Shown here: positions 43,675 through 52,151 of the stretch, one piece after another
How positions within the stretch are numbered: position 1 is the stretch's first letter
Layout of the letters: each line of letters begins with the position of its first letter
DNA from: Stenotrophomonas maltophilia
GTDB taxonomy: Bacteria; Pseudomonadota; Gammaproteobacteria; Xanthomonadales; Xanthomonadaceae
NCBI RefSeq assembly: GCF_004920835.1
Contig: NZ_QFHO01000008.1
Coordinates: 95,802-159,801 of the forward strand
DNA length: 64,000 nt
Direction of reading: 5' to 3'
The notes under the pieces: generated by a model
Databases searched by the model: none
What the model saw: the letters and a program-made list of their open reading frames with translations, nothing else
What the model was told of the DNA's origin: nothing
Position numbers and translations under genes: made by a program

Positions 43675-43986
43675 TCAGCGGGCAGGGGACTTGCGGCGGG
43701 CGCGGGCTTCGCGCTTGAGCGGGCCACCGACCGGACAGACTTCAGCGGCCCAGGAGAACAACGTATTGGCCAGGCGGTCCGGCACCTGCCGGAAGTACAC
43801 GAACTGGCCACGCTTCTCGCGTTCGATCAGCCCGGCTTCCTCAAGGATGCGCAGATGGCTGGACAGCGCGGGCTTGCTGAAATCGAAGCGCTCGGCCAGT
43901 TCACCCGCGCTGAGCTCGCCGGCGCTGAGATAGGCCAGGATCTGTCGGCGGGCGGTGGAGGCGAGGGCTTCGAAGATGCGGTCCAT
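43675..43986 (-). CDS. ArsR-family transcriptional regulator
   Basis: 103 residues. A winged helix of ArsR type: FEALASTARRQILAYLSAGE (helix 1-2), ELAERFDFSKPALSSHLRIL (recognition helix) and GLIEREKRGQFVYFRQ (wing). The usual metal-binding cysteine motif of ArsR/SmtB is absent (the only Cys is in EVCPVGG), so it may respond to something other than metal. It leads a two-gene operon with the DUF2867 protein, under the adjacent palindromic operator. Confidence 0.9.
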   Translation of the reverse strand: MDRIFEALASTARRQILAYLSAGELSAGELAERFDFSKPALSSHLRILEEAGLIEREKRGQFVYFRQVPDRLANTLFSWAAEVCPVGGPLKREARARRKSPAR

Positions 43987-43995
43987 GGCGAGTTA

Positions 43996-44013
43996 ATTAA
44001 CTAATTCGTTAAT
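43996..44013. promoter_or_regulatory. candidate ArsR operator
   Basis: Inverted repeat ATTAAC-TAATTC-GTTAAT, 10 bases upstream of the ArsR start and embedded in an AT-rich patch (TTAATTAACTAATTCG) that is conspicuous in this GC-rich region. Probably covers the promoter. Confidence 0.65.
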
Positions 44014-44114
44014 TGATAGTCCTCCCGCTACGGCCGGCTGTCAAGCGTTGGCCAGTTGCACGGCCCGCATGCCCTTTGCCATCCTCCCTGTTGCTTTCCG
44101 CCCTTGGAGTTCCG

Positions 44115-44696
44115 ATGCGCGCTGCGTTCTGGCTGGTCCTGGCCCTGCTGCCCACCCTGGCAGTGGCACAGCCCGCGCGCACGACCAAGGGCAACGCCCC
44201 CGCGCAGGACCCCTTCAGCGAACTGTTCGATACCGCCTGCATGCAGCACATCGGTGCCCCGGCGCGGCTGCAGTCGTTGATGGAATCCAATGGACTGTCG
44301 CCATTGCAGCCTGCCGAAGCGGCCACGCTGCTGCAGGGCCAGCCGGGCGTGGCCTGGATGGTACCGCTGGCCAGTGGCCGCTATGCGGTGAGCTGGGCCG
44401 ACGATGGCACCTGTACGGTATATGCGGAGAAGGCCGATGCGGCGGTGGTGCAGAAGGGCTTCGCACGGTTGATGCTGGCCGCACCGAAGCCGTTGCAGGC
44501 ACGTTCGTTGCCTGGGCGCGGACCGCTGTCGGCCGACCAGGTCGCCATCCAGTACGGCTGGGCCGCACCTGGCCAGAGCAGGCTGCAGGTCCGTTTCCGC
44601 CTGGTCACGCGGCAGGCACCGGAGGCCGGCGTGCAGGCGATGGCGTCGGCGACCCCGGGTGAGGCGATGCTGGAACAGGCCGCGCCCGTACGCTAG
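44115..44696 (+). CDS. periplasmic NMCC_0638-like protein
   Basis: 193 residues from the ATG at 44115. A Sec signal (AAFWLVLALLPTLAVAQPA) is followed by a mature domain with FDTACMQHIGAPARLQSLME and a cysteine pair (TACMQ, GTCTV), and a beta-rich end (LQVRFRLVTRQ). This resembles the NMCC_0638 family of small exported proteins, whose role is unknown. It stands alone between divergent ArsR and the DUF2975 operon. Confidence 0.68.
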   Translation: MRAAFWLVLALLPTLAVAQPARTTKGNAPAQDPFSELFDTACMQHIGAPARLQSLMESNGLSPLQPAEAATLLQGQPGVAWMVPLASGRYAVSWADDGTCTVYAEKADAAVVQKGFARLMLAAPKPLQARSLPGRGPLSADQVAIQYGWAAPGQSRLQVRFRLVTRQAPEAGVQAMASATPGEAMLEQAAPVR

Positions 44697-44751
44697 CGCC
44701 GGGCCAGGCGCGGGGGCCACGCCCGCGATTCAGCTTTTCACCGGGGATGTG

Positions 44752-44771
44752 GTATATCGTTTATCGATAAA
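44752..44771. promoter_or_regulatory. candidate operator of the DUF2975-HTH operon
   Basis: The perfect 12-base palindrome TTTATCGATAAA (44760-44771), preceded by an ATATCG half-site, lies 43 bases before the DUF2975 start. AT-rich palindromes with a TCGA core are common upstream of this gene pair, and the operon's own HTH protein is the likely binder. Confidence 0.5.
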
Positions 44772-44813
44772 TTCACCCCGGGGCGGCGAAGCCATCCCAA
44801 CACCGGAGGCCGC

Positions 44814-45362
44814 TTGACCGCTCGTCCCGCCCGCGCCAGATCCGCGCGAGGCTTGTTCACCCTGGCCCAGGCCGCCGTACAGGCCGTCCGGGCAATGTGC
44901 TGGCTGGGCATCCTGGCCGCACTGCTGGCCGTGCCGCTGGTTGCCCACGACCGTCGCTGGCTGCTCGACAGTGTCCACGACGCCAATGCTGCCGCCGCGC
45001 ATGGCAACGACCTGTTCCTGCATTTCTGCCTGGGCCTGGGCGCGATCGTCGCGCTGCTGGTGCTGTGCCTGGTGTTCCTGCGCCACCTGCTGCGGCTGCT
45101 GGCATCGGCGGCACGCGAGCGGCCGTTCACCCATGCCAATGCGCAGCGCCTGCAGCGCATGGCGTGGTTGATGCTGGCGATGGAACTGCTGTCGATCCTG
45201 ATCGGCGCCTACGCCGCATGGATGGGCCCGGACTTCACCTGGATGGAAGTCGGTGGCGGCATGTCGATCACCGGCCTGGTCGCGGTGCTGATGCTGTTCG
45301 TGCTGGCGCGCGTGTTCGCGGTGGGTGCGGCGATGCGCGATGACCTGGATGGCCTGATCTGA
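44814..45362 (+). CDS. DUF2975 membrane protein
   Basis: 182 residues from a TTG at 44814, four predicted membrane helices (LGILAALLAVPLVAH, FCLGLGAIVALLVLCLVFLR, WLMLAMELLSILIGAYAAWM, ITGLVAVLMLFVLARVFAVG) with a conserved cytoplasmic loop ASAARERPFTHANAQRLQRM. DUF2975 proteins are nearly always encoded directly before a small YozG-like HTH regulator, as here (13 bases). The pair is thought to be a membrane-linked regulatory unit, but its signal is unknown. Confidence 0.82.
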   Translation: MTARPARARSARGLFTLAQAAVQAVRAMCWLGILAALLAVPLVAHDRRWLLDSVHDANAAAAHGNDLFLHFCLGLGAIVALLVLCLVFLRHLLRLLASAARERPFTHANAQRLQRMAWLMLAMELLSILIGAYAAWMGPDFTWMEVGGGMSITGLVAVLMLFVLARVFAVGAAMRDDLDGLI

Positions 45363-45375
45363 TGGGTATGTACTG

Positions 45376-45600
45376 ATGGCGATCGTCATCACCCTGGACC
45401 GCATGCTGCAGGAGCGGGGCATGACCCTGTCCGAGCTGGCCGGGCGCATCGACATCACCCTGGCCAACCTGTCGATCCTGAAGACCGGCAAGGCACGCGC
45501 CATCCGCTTTTCCACGCTCGATGCGATATGCCGCGAACTGCAGTGCACACCTGGCGACCTGCTCGGGCATGACCCGGCGCAGGCGCAGGAGGCTGACTGA
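45376..45600 (+). CDS. YozG-like helix-turn-helix regulator
   Basis: 74 residues, nearly all HTH: ITLDRMLQERGMTLSELAGR, IDITLANLSILKTGKARAIR (recognition helix and conserved NLS-LKTGKARAIRF block) and FSTLDAICRELQCTPGDLL. This is the regulator class that partners DUF2975 and usually binds its own promoter, here probably the TTTATCGATAAA site. Confidence 0.9.
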   Translation: MAIVITLDRMLQERGMTLSELAGRIDITLANLSILKTGKARAIRFSTLDAICRELQCTPGDLLGHDPAQAQEAD

Positions 45601-45643
45601 GTGTTTCCCCTTTTCCCTTACCTACTGACGAAACGGACCTGAA

Positions 45644-47185
45644 ATGGAATGGTTGGCTGACCCCTCGATATGGATGGGCCTTGCAACCCTGGTCGTGCTT
45701 GAGATAGTTCTCGGCATCGACAACCTGGTGTTCATCGCGATCCTCGCCGACAAACTGCCGCCGCACCAGCGCGATCGCGCGCGGGTGATCGGCCTGGCCC
45801 TGGCCCTGCTGATGCGGCTGGTGCTGCTGGCCGCGCTGGCATGGATCATGAAACTGACCGAGCCGCTGCTCACGCTGTTCGACCACAGCTTCTCCGGGCG
45901 TGACCTGATCCTGCTGGGCGGTGGTCTGTTCCTGCTGTTCAAGGGCACGATGGAACTGCACGAACGGCTGGAAGGCCGCGAGCATCACGAAGATGGCAAG
46001 AAGGTCTATGCCAGCTTCGCGATGGTGGTGGCGCAGATCGTGGTGCTCGATGCGGTGTTCTCGCTGGACTCGGTGATCACCGCGGTCGGCATGGTCGACA
46101 ACCTGGGCGTGATGTATGCCGCGGTGACCATCGCGATGGTGCTGATGCTGGTGGCCAGCAAGCCGCTGACCCGCTTCGTCAACAAGCATCCCACGGTGGT
46201 GGTGCTGTGCCTGGGCTTCCTGTTGATGATCGGTTTCAGCCTGGTGGCCGAAGGCCTGGGCTACAAGATTCCGAAGGGCTACCTGTACGCGGCCATTGCC
46301 TTCTCGATCCTGGTCGAAGCCTTCAACCAGTGGGTGCGTTTCAACCGTGAGCGCAACGAGCGCCGCCAGCCGTTCCGCCAGCGCACCGCCGACGCCGTGC
46401 TGCGCATGCTCGGCGCGCGTCCGGCCAATGGTCATCACGATGAAGATGCGAGCGAGCAGGTGGATGCCGAAGAGCGGTTGCAGCCGGCCGAGCACGAGAT
46501 GATCCGCAGCGTGCTGGGCCTGGCCGATCGCCCGGTGTCGAGCGTGATGACCGTGCGTGCCGACGTGCAGTGGATCGACATGGCGCGTGGGCCGGAGGAT
46601 GTGGTGGCACGCCTGGTGGCGTCGCCGCACACTCGCTTGCTGGTGGGCGATGGCGATCTGGACAGTCTGCGCGGCGTGGTACAGAGCCGCGACCTGCTGG
46701 CCGACCTGCTGCAGGGCAAGCCGCTGCAGCTGGAAGCCAACCTGCGCGAGCCGCAGTACGTGCTGTCCAGTGCCAGCGCATTGCAGGCGCTGGAACTGAT
46801 CCGCCAGCACCCGGTGCCGCTGGCGGTGGCGGTGGACGAGTACGGCAGCGTGGAAGGCCTGGTGACCGCCAACGACCTGCTGGCGGCCATTGCCGGTGAC
46901 CTGGTCGACACCCAGGACGAACGCTATGGCGTGGTCGCGCAGGGTGACGATTGCTGGGAGGCCGATGGCGCGCTGACCCTGGACGATCTGCAGCGGCTGA
47001 CCGGTGTGTCGCTGCCGCGCAGTGACGACTACATGACCATCTCCGGGCTGGTGCTGGAACAGCTGGGTCGCCTGCCGGACGTTGGCGATGCGGTGGGTGT
47101 GGCCGGTGTACGCGTCACTGTGCTGGCGATGGAGAAGCGCCGCATCACGCGACTGCGGGTGGAGCGCCTCGACGGAATGGCTTGA
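45644..47185 (+). CDS. TerC-family membrane protein with CBS and CorC/HlyC domains
   Basis: 513 residues. The N-terminal ~230 residues are the TerC membrane domain, with the family motifs [20 protein letters not shown] and [20 protein letters not shown], whose aspartates lie in the membrane and probably bind a metal ion. About 300-420 is a CBS pair ([51 protein letters not shown]). The end ([20 protein letters not shown]) is a transporter-associated CorC/HlyC domain. The YegH/YoaE type; implicated in Mn/metal efflux or metalation of exported proteins. No manganese riboswitch fits in the 43-base upstream gap. Confidence 0.9.
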   Translation: MEWLADPSIWMGLATLVVLEIVLGIDNLVFIAILADKLPPHQRDRARVIGLALALLMRLVLLAALAWIMKLTEPLLTLFDHSFSGRDLILLGGGLFLLFKGTMELHERLEGREHHEDGKKVYASFAMVVAQIVVLDAVFSLDSVITAVGMVDNLGVMYAAVTIAMVLMLVASKPLTRFVNKHPTVVVLCLGFLLMIGFSLVAEGLGYKIPKGYLYAAIAFSILVEAFNQWVRFNRERNERRQPFRQRTADAVLRMLGARPANGHHDEDASEQVDAEERLQPAEHEMIRSVLGLADRPVSSVMTVRADVQWIDMARGPEDVVARLVASPHTRLLVGDGDLDSLRGVVQSRDLLADLLQGKPLQLEANLREPQYVLSSASALQALELIRQHPVPLAVAVDEYGSVEGLVTANDLLAAIAGDLVDTQDERYGVVAQGDDCWEADGALTLDDLQRLTGVSLPRSDDYMTISGLVLEQLGRLPDVGDAVGVAGVRVTVLAMEKRRITRLRVERLDGMA

Positions 47186-47198
47186 CCTACCTGTTGTT

Positions 47199-47289
47199 GT
47201 AGAGCCGAGCCCATGCTCGGCTGCATGTTGAGAAGCCGAGCATGGGCCCGGCTCTACATTCAAAGCAGCGCCGCATGGCCCGGCTCTAC
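47199..47289. repeat. SMAG-type GTAG palindrome dimer plus a third half
   Basis: GTAGAGCCGAGCCCATGCTCGGCT (47199-47222, given as one stem-loop) is followed by its inverted partner, which ends GGCCCGGCTCTAC at 47257; a third, shorter copy (CATGGCCCGGCTCTAC) ends at 47289. Each monomer forms a hairpin and the first two pair head-to-tail. This matches the GTAG-headed intergenic repeats of Stenotrophomonas. Located between terC and the phosphoesterase. Confidence 0.85.
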
Positions 47290-47338
47290 ACAACACTGCC
47301 GGCAACCGTCACCATGGCGGGCCCGTTTTCCTTCCCGG

Positions 47339-48478
47339 ATGATTGCAGTGCTGAGTACGATCGGTTTGTTGATGGGCCTGTACGTGGCCTGGCGCCTGTT
47401 CTGGCCGCTGCGTATGCCCACCGGGCTGAAGGTGGTGCTGTCGCTGCTGCTGGTGGGCGTGGCCGTGCAGCTACGCATTGTTGCTACCTTCTGGGGCACG
47501 ATGGCCTCGCCGGAAATTCCGAAGCTGTCCATCGCCTCGTTGGCCACGGGTTCGACTGCCGTACTGCTGCTGGCGCTGGTCCTGCTGGTGCTGGACGCGG
47601 GCCTGCTGGTGTCGCGCATCCTGCGCAGGCCACGTGCTGTATCGGCGTTGCGCGCGCCGAAGCTGCGGCCGGTGGCGGGTGTGCTGGCGCTGCTGGTCAG
47701 CGGCTATGGCGTCAGCCAGGGCATGGCCGTACCCGAGCCCCGGCAGATCGAAGTGAGCATCGCCGGACTGCCGGCTTCGTTCGACGGCTATCGCGTGCTC
47801 CAGCTGACCGACATCCATGCCAGCCGCCTGTTGACCGGTGACTGGGTGCGCAAGGTCGTGGACGAGAGCAACGCACTGAAGCCGGACCTGATCGTGATCA
47901 CCGGCGACCTGATCGATGGCAGCGTCCAGGCCCGCCGCGATGACGCGCGCCCGTTGGCTGACCTGCAGGCGCCCGACGGCGTCATCGCCATCACCGGCAA
48001 CCACGAGTACTACGCGCAATACCAGGAGTGGATGCAGGCGTTCCGCGCGCTGCACATGCAAGTGCTGGAGAACAGCCACCTGCAGGTACGACGCGGTGAT
48101 GCAGCGCTGACCATCGCCGGCGTCACCGACCCGGTGGCGGCCCGCTATGGCCTGCCTCTGCCGGACCTGGAGGCCGCGCTGGCGGGTGCCGATCCGGCGG
48201 CACCCGTGATCCTGCTTGATCATCGCCCGCGCAATGCACGCGAGGCGGCGGCGCGTGGCGTCAAGCTGCAATTGTCCGGACATACCCACGGCGGGCAGAT
48301 CATCGGTATGGACCAGCTGGTGAAGCGTGCCAACGGTGGCTTTGTCTCCGGCCGCTACGACGTGGATGGGATGACCCTGTACGTGAGCAACGGTGCAGGC
48401 CTCTGGGCGGGTTTCCCGGCACGCATCGGCGTGCCATCGGAAATCACCCTGATCACCTTGCGCCGCGCACCGGTCTGA
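47339..48478 (+). CDS. membrane-anchored metallophosphoesterase (YaeI-like)
   Basis: 379 residues from the ATG at 47339. Four N-terminal hydrophobic helices (residues about 2-135) anchor it; the calcineurin-like domain follows with all metal motifs: LQLTDIHASRL (DxH), VITGDLIDG (GDxxD), ITGNHEYY (GNHE) and LSGHTHGGQIIG (GHxH). Such proteins hydrolyse phosphodiesters of lipids or cyclic nucleotides at the membrane. It sits alone between SMAG repeats and the MHS transporter gene. Confidence 0.9.
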   Translation: MIAVLSTIGLLMGLYVAWRLFWPLRMPTGLKVVLSLLLVGVAVQLRIVATFWGTMASPEIPKLSIASLATGSTAVLLLALVLLVLDAGLLVSRILRRPRAVSALRAPKLRPVAGVLALLVSGYGVSQGMAVPEPRQIEVSIAGLPASFDGYRVLQLTDIHASRLLTGDWVRKVVDESNALKPDLIVITGDLIDGSVQARRDDARPLADLQAPDGVIAITGNHEYYAQYQEWMQAFRALHMQVLENSHLQVRRGDAALTIAGVTDPVAARYGLPLPDLEAALAGADPAAPVILLDHRPRNAREAAARGVKLQLSGHTHGGQIIGMDQLVKRANGGFVSGRYDVDGMTLYVSNGAGLWAGFPARIGVPSEITLITLRRAPV

Positions 48479-48530
48479 CCCTGCACGCAGGTGCACCGCG
48501 CCATCACCCTGCGCATGACACCCTGCGGCG

Positions 48531-49799
48531 ATGAATGAAATGACGGCGACGCGGCAGCGCTCGATGTGGGTGGCCGGCTTGTCCACGGTGGTGGAGTGGT
48601 ACGACTTCACTCTGTACCTGTACTTCGCCACGGTGTTGTCGCGGGTGTTCTTCGGCGGCGGCAAGGAGGCGATGCTGGTCACCTTGGCCGGCTTCGCGGT
48701 GTCCTATCTGATGCGCCCACTCGGTGCACTGTGCTTTGGCCACCTGGGCGACCGGCTGGGCCGGCGTTGGATGCTGCTGGCGTCGATGGCCTTGATGGCG
48801 GCGGCGATGCTGGCCACTGCGCTGCTGCCGACTGCGGCCACCGCAGGTGCCACGGCGGGAGTGCTGCTGCTGGTGCTGCGCTGCGTGATGGCGTTCTCGG
48901 TAGGAGGCGAATACACCGGCGTGGTGGCGTACCTGCTGGAAAGCGCGCCGGTGCGGCGACGCGGCCTGGTGACCTCGTTGGCTTCGGCGGCCAGTGAAGT
49001 GGGTGCGCTGCTGGCAGTGGCGATCTCCGCGCTTACGGTTGCGCTGCTGCCCAGCCCGCAGCTGGACAGCTGGGGCTGGCGTATTCCCTTCTTCGTCGGC
49101 GCGGCGTTGGCGGTTGTGATCCTGGTCGCGCGCTCGGGCATGCACGAGTCGCCGGAGTTCGAACGCCAGCGTCGCGAGGGCAGTATTCCGGCTACGCCGC
49201 TTCGCCACGTATTGCGTAACCATCCGCTGGCGGTGGCACGCACCTTCGCGATCTCGGCGCTGGGCTCGATCACCTACTACGTGGGCATCACCTATGTGCC
49301 GGCGTTCCTGCATGCACAGGGCCACGACGAGGGCGATGCGTTGTGGCTGTCGACGATTGCGGCAGTCGCGGTCATCGCGATCACGCCATTGTGTGGTGCC
49401 TTGTCCGATCGCGTAGGGCGACGGCCGATGCTGCTGGGCCTGACCCTGCTGGCAGCGCTGCTGCCGCTGTCCCTGTTCGCGTGGATGGCGCAGGCGACGG
49501 CGCTGGGCATCGCGCTGGCGGCGGTGCTGCTGGCCTGTGTAGCCGGTGGTGTGAGCGCGGTGGCGGCCCCGGCCACGGCCGAGCAGTTCCCCGGCGAAGG
49601 CCGGGTCAGTGGGCTGGCACTGGGGGTGACCATGGCCACCGCATTCTTCGGCGGGGCAACACCCTGGCTGGCGCAATGGTGGGTGGAGCGCAGCGGCTGG
49701 GCGGCCGCGCCGGGCGCGATGATCGCGCTGGTGGCGGTGCTGGTGTTGCCAGTGCTGTGGACCCTGCCCGAGACGGTCCCGGGCAGGGCCAAGCGCTAG
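48531..49799 (+). CDS. MFS transporter, metabolite:H+ symporter (MHS) family
   Basis: 422 residues with twelve predicted membrane helices. The MHS signature is present: STVVEWYDFTLYLYFATVLS at helix 1, GHLGDRLGRRWMLL (A-motif), MAFSVGGEYTGVVAYLLESA with RRRGLVTSL, and GALSDRVGRRPMLLGLTLLA in the second half. Relatives (ProP, KgtP, citrate carriers) move osmolytes or carboxylates with protons. The substrate here cannot be named from sequence. Confidence 0.9.
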   Translation: MNEMTATRQRSMWVAGLSTVVEWYDFTLYLYFATVLSRVFFGGGKEAMLVTLAGFAVSYLMRPLGALCFGHLGDRLGRRWMLLASMALMAAAMLATALLPTAATAGATAGVLLLVLRCVMAFSVGGEYTGVVAYLLESAPVRRRGLVTSLASAASEVGALLAVAISALTVALLPSPQLDSWGWRIPFFVGAALAVVILVARSGMHESPEFERQRREGSIPATPLRHVLRNHPLAVARTFAISALGSITYYVGITYVPAFLHAQGHDEGDALWLSTIAAVAVIAITPLCGALSDRVGRRPMLLGLTLLAALLPLSLFAWMAQATALGIALAAVLLACVAGGVSAVAAPATAEQFPGEGRVSGLALGVTMATAFFGGATPWLAQWWVERSGWAAAPGAMIALVAVLVLPVLWTLPETVPGRAKR

Positions 49800-49803
49800 G
49801 CGA

Positions 49804-50751
49804 TCAGACCTTCAGGGTCTGCTCGATGTCGGCCAGTACGGCGGCCGCATCCACGCCGATGGCAATCGACTGCACTACATGGCCGTCCCACACGCTGGGA
49901 CCAAAGCCCATGCCTTCCGGCTTGGGAATGGTCATCCCACGGGCAACGCCATCGGTGGCCACGCGCACGCTGGCACGTTCGAACTGGAACAGCTCCGGGC
50001 GGGTCAGCGCGATGCAGGCGCAGCAGTCATGCACGACCATGCCCTTGTGGCCGGCCTGCAGGTAGAAGTCGACGTAGTCCTGTGACAGCGCACGGACCAG
50101 CTCGGCGTCGGCACCGCCGAGGGCGGCCAGCTTGTCCAGGCCGTCGCGGTTCATTTCCACGCGGGTGGTCACGTCCAGGCCGATCGCGGTGACCGGCCAG
50201 CTGGCGGTGAACACCACGTCGGCGGCTTCGGCATCGCCCCAGATGTTGGCCTCGGCGGCCGGGGTGATGTTGCCGTTGACGTGGAAGGCGCCGCCCATGA
50301 TCACCACGCCGCGCACCAGGCCGGCGATGTCCGGCGCCTGCTGCAGGGCAAGGGCCAGGTTGGTCATGCGGCCGACCGCGACCAGGGTCACTTCGCCCGG
50401 ATGGGCGCGGACCAGGTCGATGATCAGCTGGTGGGCGGGGCGTGCGTCGGCAGCCACGTCCAGGTTGGCCGGCACCGGGTGGTTGCCCAGGCCGTTGTGG
50501 CCGTGGATGTGCACCGGCCAGGCTTCCGGAGTGGCTTCCGGCTGCAGCGGGCCTTCGGCGCCGCGCGCGACCGGCGCGGACAGGCCCCAGGCCTGCTTCA
50601 GGTACAGCGCGTTGTGGGTGGTCGACTCCACCGAGGCATTGCCGAAGGTGGTGGTGACGCCGATCAGGTCGATCTGGGCGTGCTTGTGCAGGTACAGCAG
50701 GGCCAGGGCGTCGTCGACGCCCGGGTCGGTATCGAAAATGACTTTCAGCAT
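49804..50751 (-). CDS. inosine/uridine-preferring nucleoside hydrolase
   Basis: 315 residues, cytosolic. The calcium-binding motif DTDPGVDDALALLYLHKHAQ (residues about 7-26) is diagnostic, and VVIMGGAFHVNGNITPAAEA followed by NIWGDAEAADVVF supplies the second half of the active site with a terminal DCCACIAL (the late Asp). It cleaves ribonucleosides to base and ribose, for salvage or catabolism. Its stop is 4 bases from the MHS stop (convergent genes). Confidence 0.92.
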   Translation of the reverse strand: MLKVIFDTDPGVDDALALLYLHKHAQIDLIGVTTTFGNASVESTTHNALYLKQAWGLSAPVARGAEGPLQPEATPEAWPVHIHGHNGLGNHPVPANLDVAADARPAHQLIIDLVRAHPGEVTLVAVGRMTNLALALQQAPDIAGLVRGVVIMGGAFHVNGNITPAAEANIWGDAEAADVVFTASWPVTAIGLDVTTRVEMNRDGLDKLAALGGADAELVRALSQDYVDFYLQAGHKGMVVHDCCACIALTRPELFQFERASVRVATDGVARGMTIPKPEGMGFGPSVWDGHVVQSIAIGVDAAAVLADIEQTLKV

Positions 50752-50902
50752 GTTGTTGTTCTTCTTCTTCCGTGTGGTGCAGGGGGGCCGGCGGCCTTGC
50801 GGGCAGGCCGGCGCGCCCTACATTGTCCCATCTTCATGACAGGCAGGGCCATTGCCGGGGTGGCAGGCCATAATGCCCCCAGTCCAGGCACGGAGCCGCC
50901 GA

Positions 50903-51223
50903 ATGCTGATCGTTGCCCTTCTGCTGGTCCTGCTGGTGCTGGGCCTGAACGTGGTGGCCACCGTGGTGATCGCGCAGCGTGACGGCCTGACGGCGGGCGG
51001 CCGGACGGTGCAGTTGCTGCTGGTCTGGCTGCTGCCGCTGGTCGGCGCGATCCTGTGCATCGCGGTGGCCACGGCCGATGGCTCGGGTAGCCGGGGGGAT
51101 GGCGGCGGAAGCTACGACAGCACAGGCGGCTATTCCGGTGACAACCACAGCCATCACAGCCACAGCAGCTCCGACTGCAGCAGTGATGGTGGTGGGGGTG
51201 ACGGTGGCAGCTGCAGCGATTGA
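50903..51223 (+). CDS. small membrane protein with Gly/Ser/His-rich tail
   Basis: 106 residues from the ATG at 50903. Two hydrophobic helices (LIVALLLVLLVLGLNVVATV and VQLLLVWLLPLVGAILCIAV) are joined by a short polar turn. The last 45 residues are low complexity with a His/Ser cluster (DNHSHHSHSSSDCSSDGGGG) and two cysteines near the end, which could bind metal. The helical pair resembles PLD-type N-terminal membrane modules. Function unknown. Confidence 0.65.
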   Translation: MLIVALLLVLLVLGLNVVATVVIAQRDGLTAGGRTVQLLLVWLLPLVGAILCIAVATADGSGSRGDGGGSYDSTGGYSGDNHSHHSHSSSDCSSDGGGGDGGSCSD

Positions 51224-51231
51224 AGCTCTCT

Positions 51232-51363
51232 GTAGAGTCGAGTCATGCTCGACTGCACTTCGCTCTCAACGCCGCGATGCCCGATCGAAAAGCAGTCGGG
51301 CATGGCTCGACTCTACAAAACAGCGGTTGGCCGCGGTCGGTAGCGCCGGGCCATGCCCGGCGA
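51232..51363. repeat. SMAG-type GTAG palindromes
   Basis: GTAGAGTCGAGTCATGCTCG starts at 51232 and its inverted partner ends GGCTCGACTCTAC at 51316, enclosing about 37 bases. A separate monomer, GTAGCGCCGGGCCATGCCCG, begins at 51340 and closes by 51363. Same family as at 47.2 kb but of different subclasses by stem sequence. Confidence 0.85.
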
Positions 51364-51375
51364 ACAATGGCAGGC

Positions 51376-52095
51376 TCAGCCGCCGCCTGCGGTCGGCAAC
51401 GGTGCGGGAACGTTCAACAGGCCCCCTGCCGCCACGTAGGCGGCCAGTGCCTGGCCCTGGCTCAGCAGATGGCGTTCCATGGTGCGCTCGGCAGCCTGTG
51501 CGTCGCGGCGGCGGAAGCACTCCATCAACTCACGGTGTTCGGCCAGTGACTGCGCGGTGCGCCCGGGGGTCAGCAGCTGACGGCCGCGATGCATCTTCAG
51601 GATGCGGTGCAGATCGTGGGTGATGCGGATCAGCCACGGGTTACCGGCGTAATGCTGCACGGTTTCGTGGATCAGGTAGTTGTTGCGGTAGTACTCGGCG
51701 ATGTTGCCCTCGGCTGCTGCGGTTTCCATCGCCGCATGCAGGTCTTCCAGCTGCTGCACGCCGGCGTCGTCGATGTGCTTGACCGCCTCATGCGCGCAGC
51801 GGCCTTCCAGCATCGCCATCACCGGGAACAGCTGGTTGAGGTCTTCCAACGTCAAACGGGTGACCCGGCTGCCACGACCGGCATCGATCTGCACCAGGCC
51901 TTCGGCTGCCAGCAGCTTCAGCGCCTCGCGTAGCGGTGTGCGGCTGATGCCCAGTTCTTCGCACAGCGCGGGCTCGTCGATCCACTCACCGGGCGGCAGT
52001 CGGTAGTCGTAGATGCGTTCGCGCACGTGTTCGGCCACCTCTTCATACAGAGGCGCGCGCTTCTTCGGTGAACGTGGGGCAGGGGCAATAGCCAT
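51376..52095 (-). CDS. GntR/FCD-family regulator, probable malonate-operon regulator
   Basis: 239 residues. The N-terminal winged helix is LYEEVAEHVRERIYDYRLPP and LCEELGISRTPLREALKLLA (GntR signature); the FCD effector domain follows, with the metal-binding residues placed in NNYLIHETVQHYAGNP and LAEHRELMECFRRRD. It is the last gene of the leftward malonate cluster, 56 bases after the carrier gene. FCD regulators respond to carboxylates, so malonate or malonyl-CoA is the likely ligand; the target may be the AATTA-rich repeat upstream of mdcA. Confidence 0.88.
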   Translation of the reverse strand: MAIAPAPRSPKKRAPLYEEVAEHVRERIYDYRLPPGEWIDEPALCEELGISRTPLREALKLLAAEGLVQIDAGRGSRVTRLTLEDLNQLFPVMAMLEGRCAHEAVKHIDDAGVQQLEDLHAAMETAAAEGNIAEYYRNNYLIHETVQHYAGNPWLIRITHDLHRILKMHRGRQLLTPGRTAQSLAEHRELMECFRRRDAQAAERTMERHLLSQGQALAAYVAAGGLLNVPAPLPTAGGG

Positions 52096-52117
52096 GCGCA
52101 GAGTGTAACGCCAGGTC

Positions 52118-52138
52118 GTACCGACCAGCGGTCGGCAC
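52118..52138. repeat. short palindromic repeat (GTNCCGACCANCGGTCGGCAC type)
   Basis: An intergenic stem-loop between the GntR and carrier genes, almost identical to the one at 59732-59752. Related in stem sequence to the SMAG class but without the GTAG head in this copy. Confidence 0.65.
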
Positions 52139-52151
52139 GACCGGATGGCGG

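Noticed and set aside
45601..45643. Manganese (yybP-ykoY) riboswitch before terC
   Set aside because: Only 43 bases separate the HTH stop from terC, too short for that riboswitch.
45455..47305. 616-codon minus-strand frame opposite terC
   Set aside because: Shadow with a His/Gln-rich composition; terC on the plus strand carries all family motifs.
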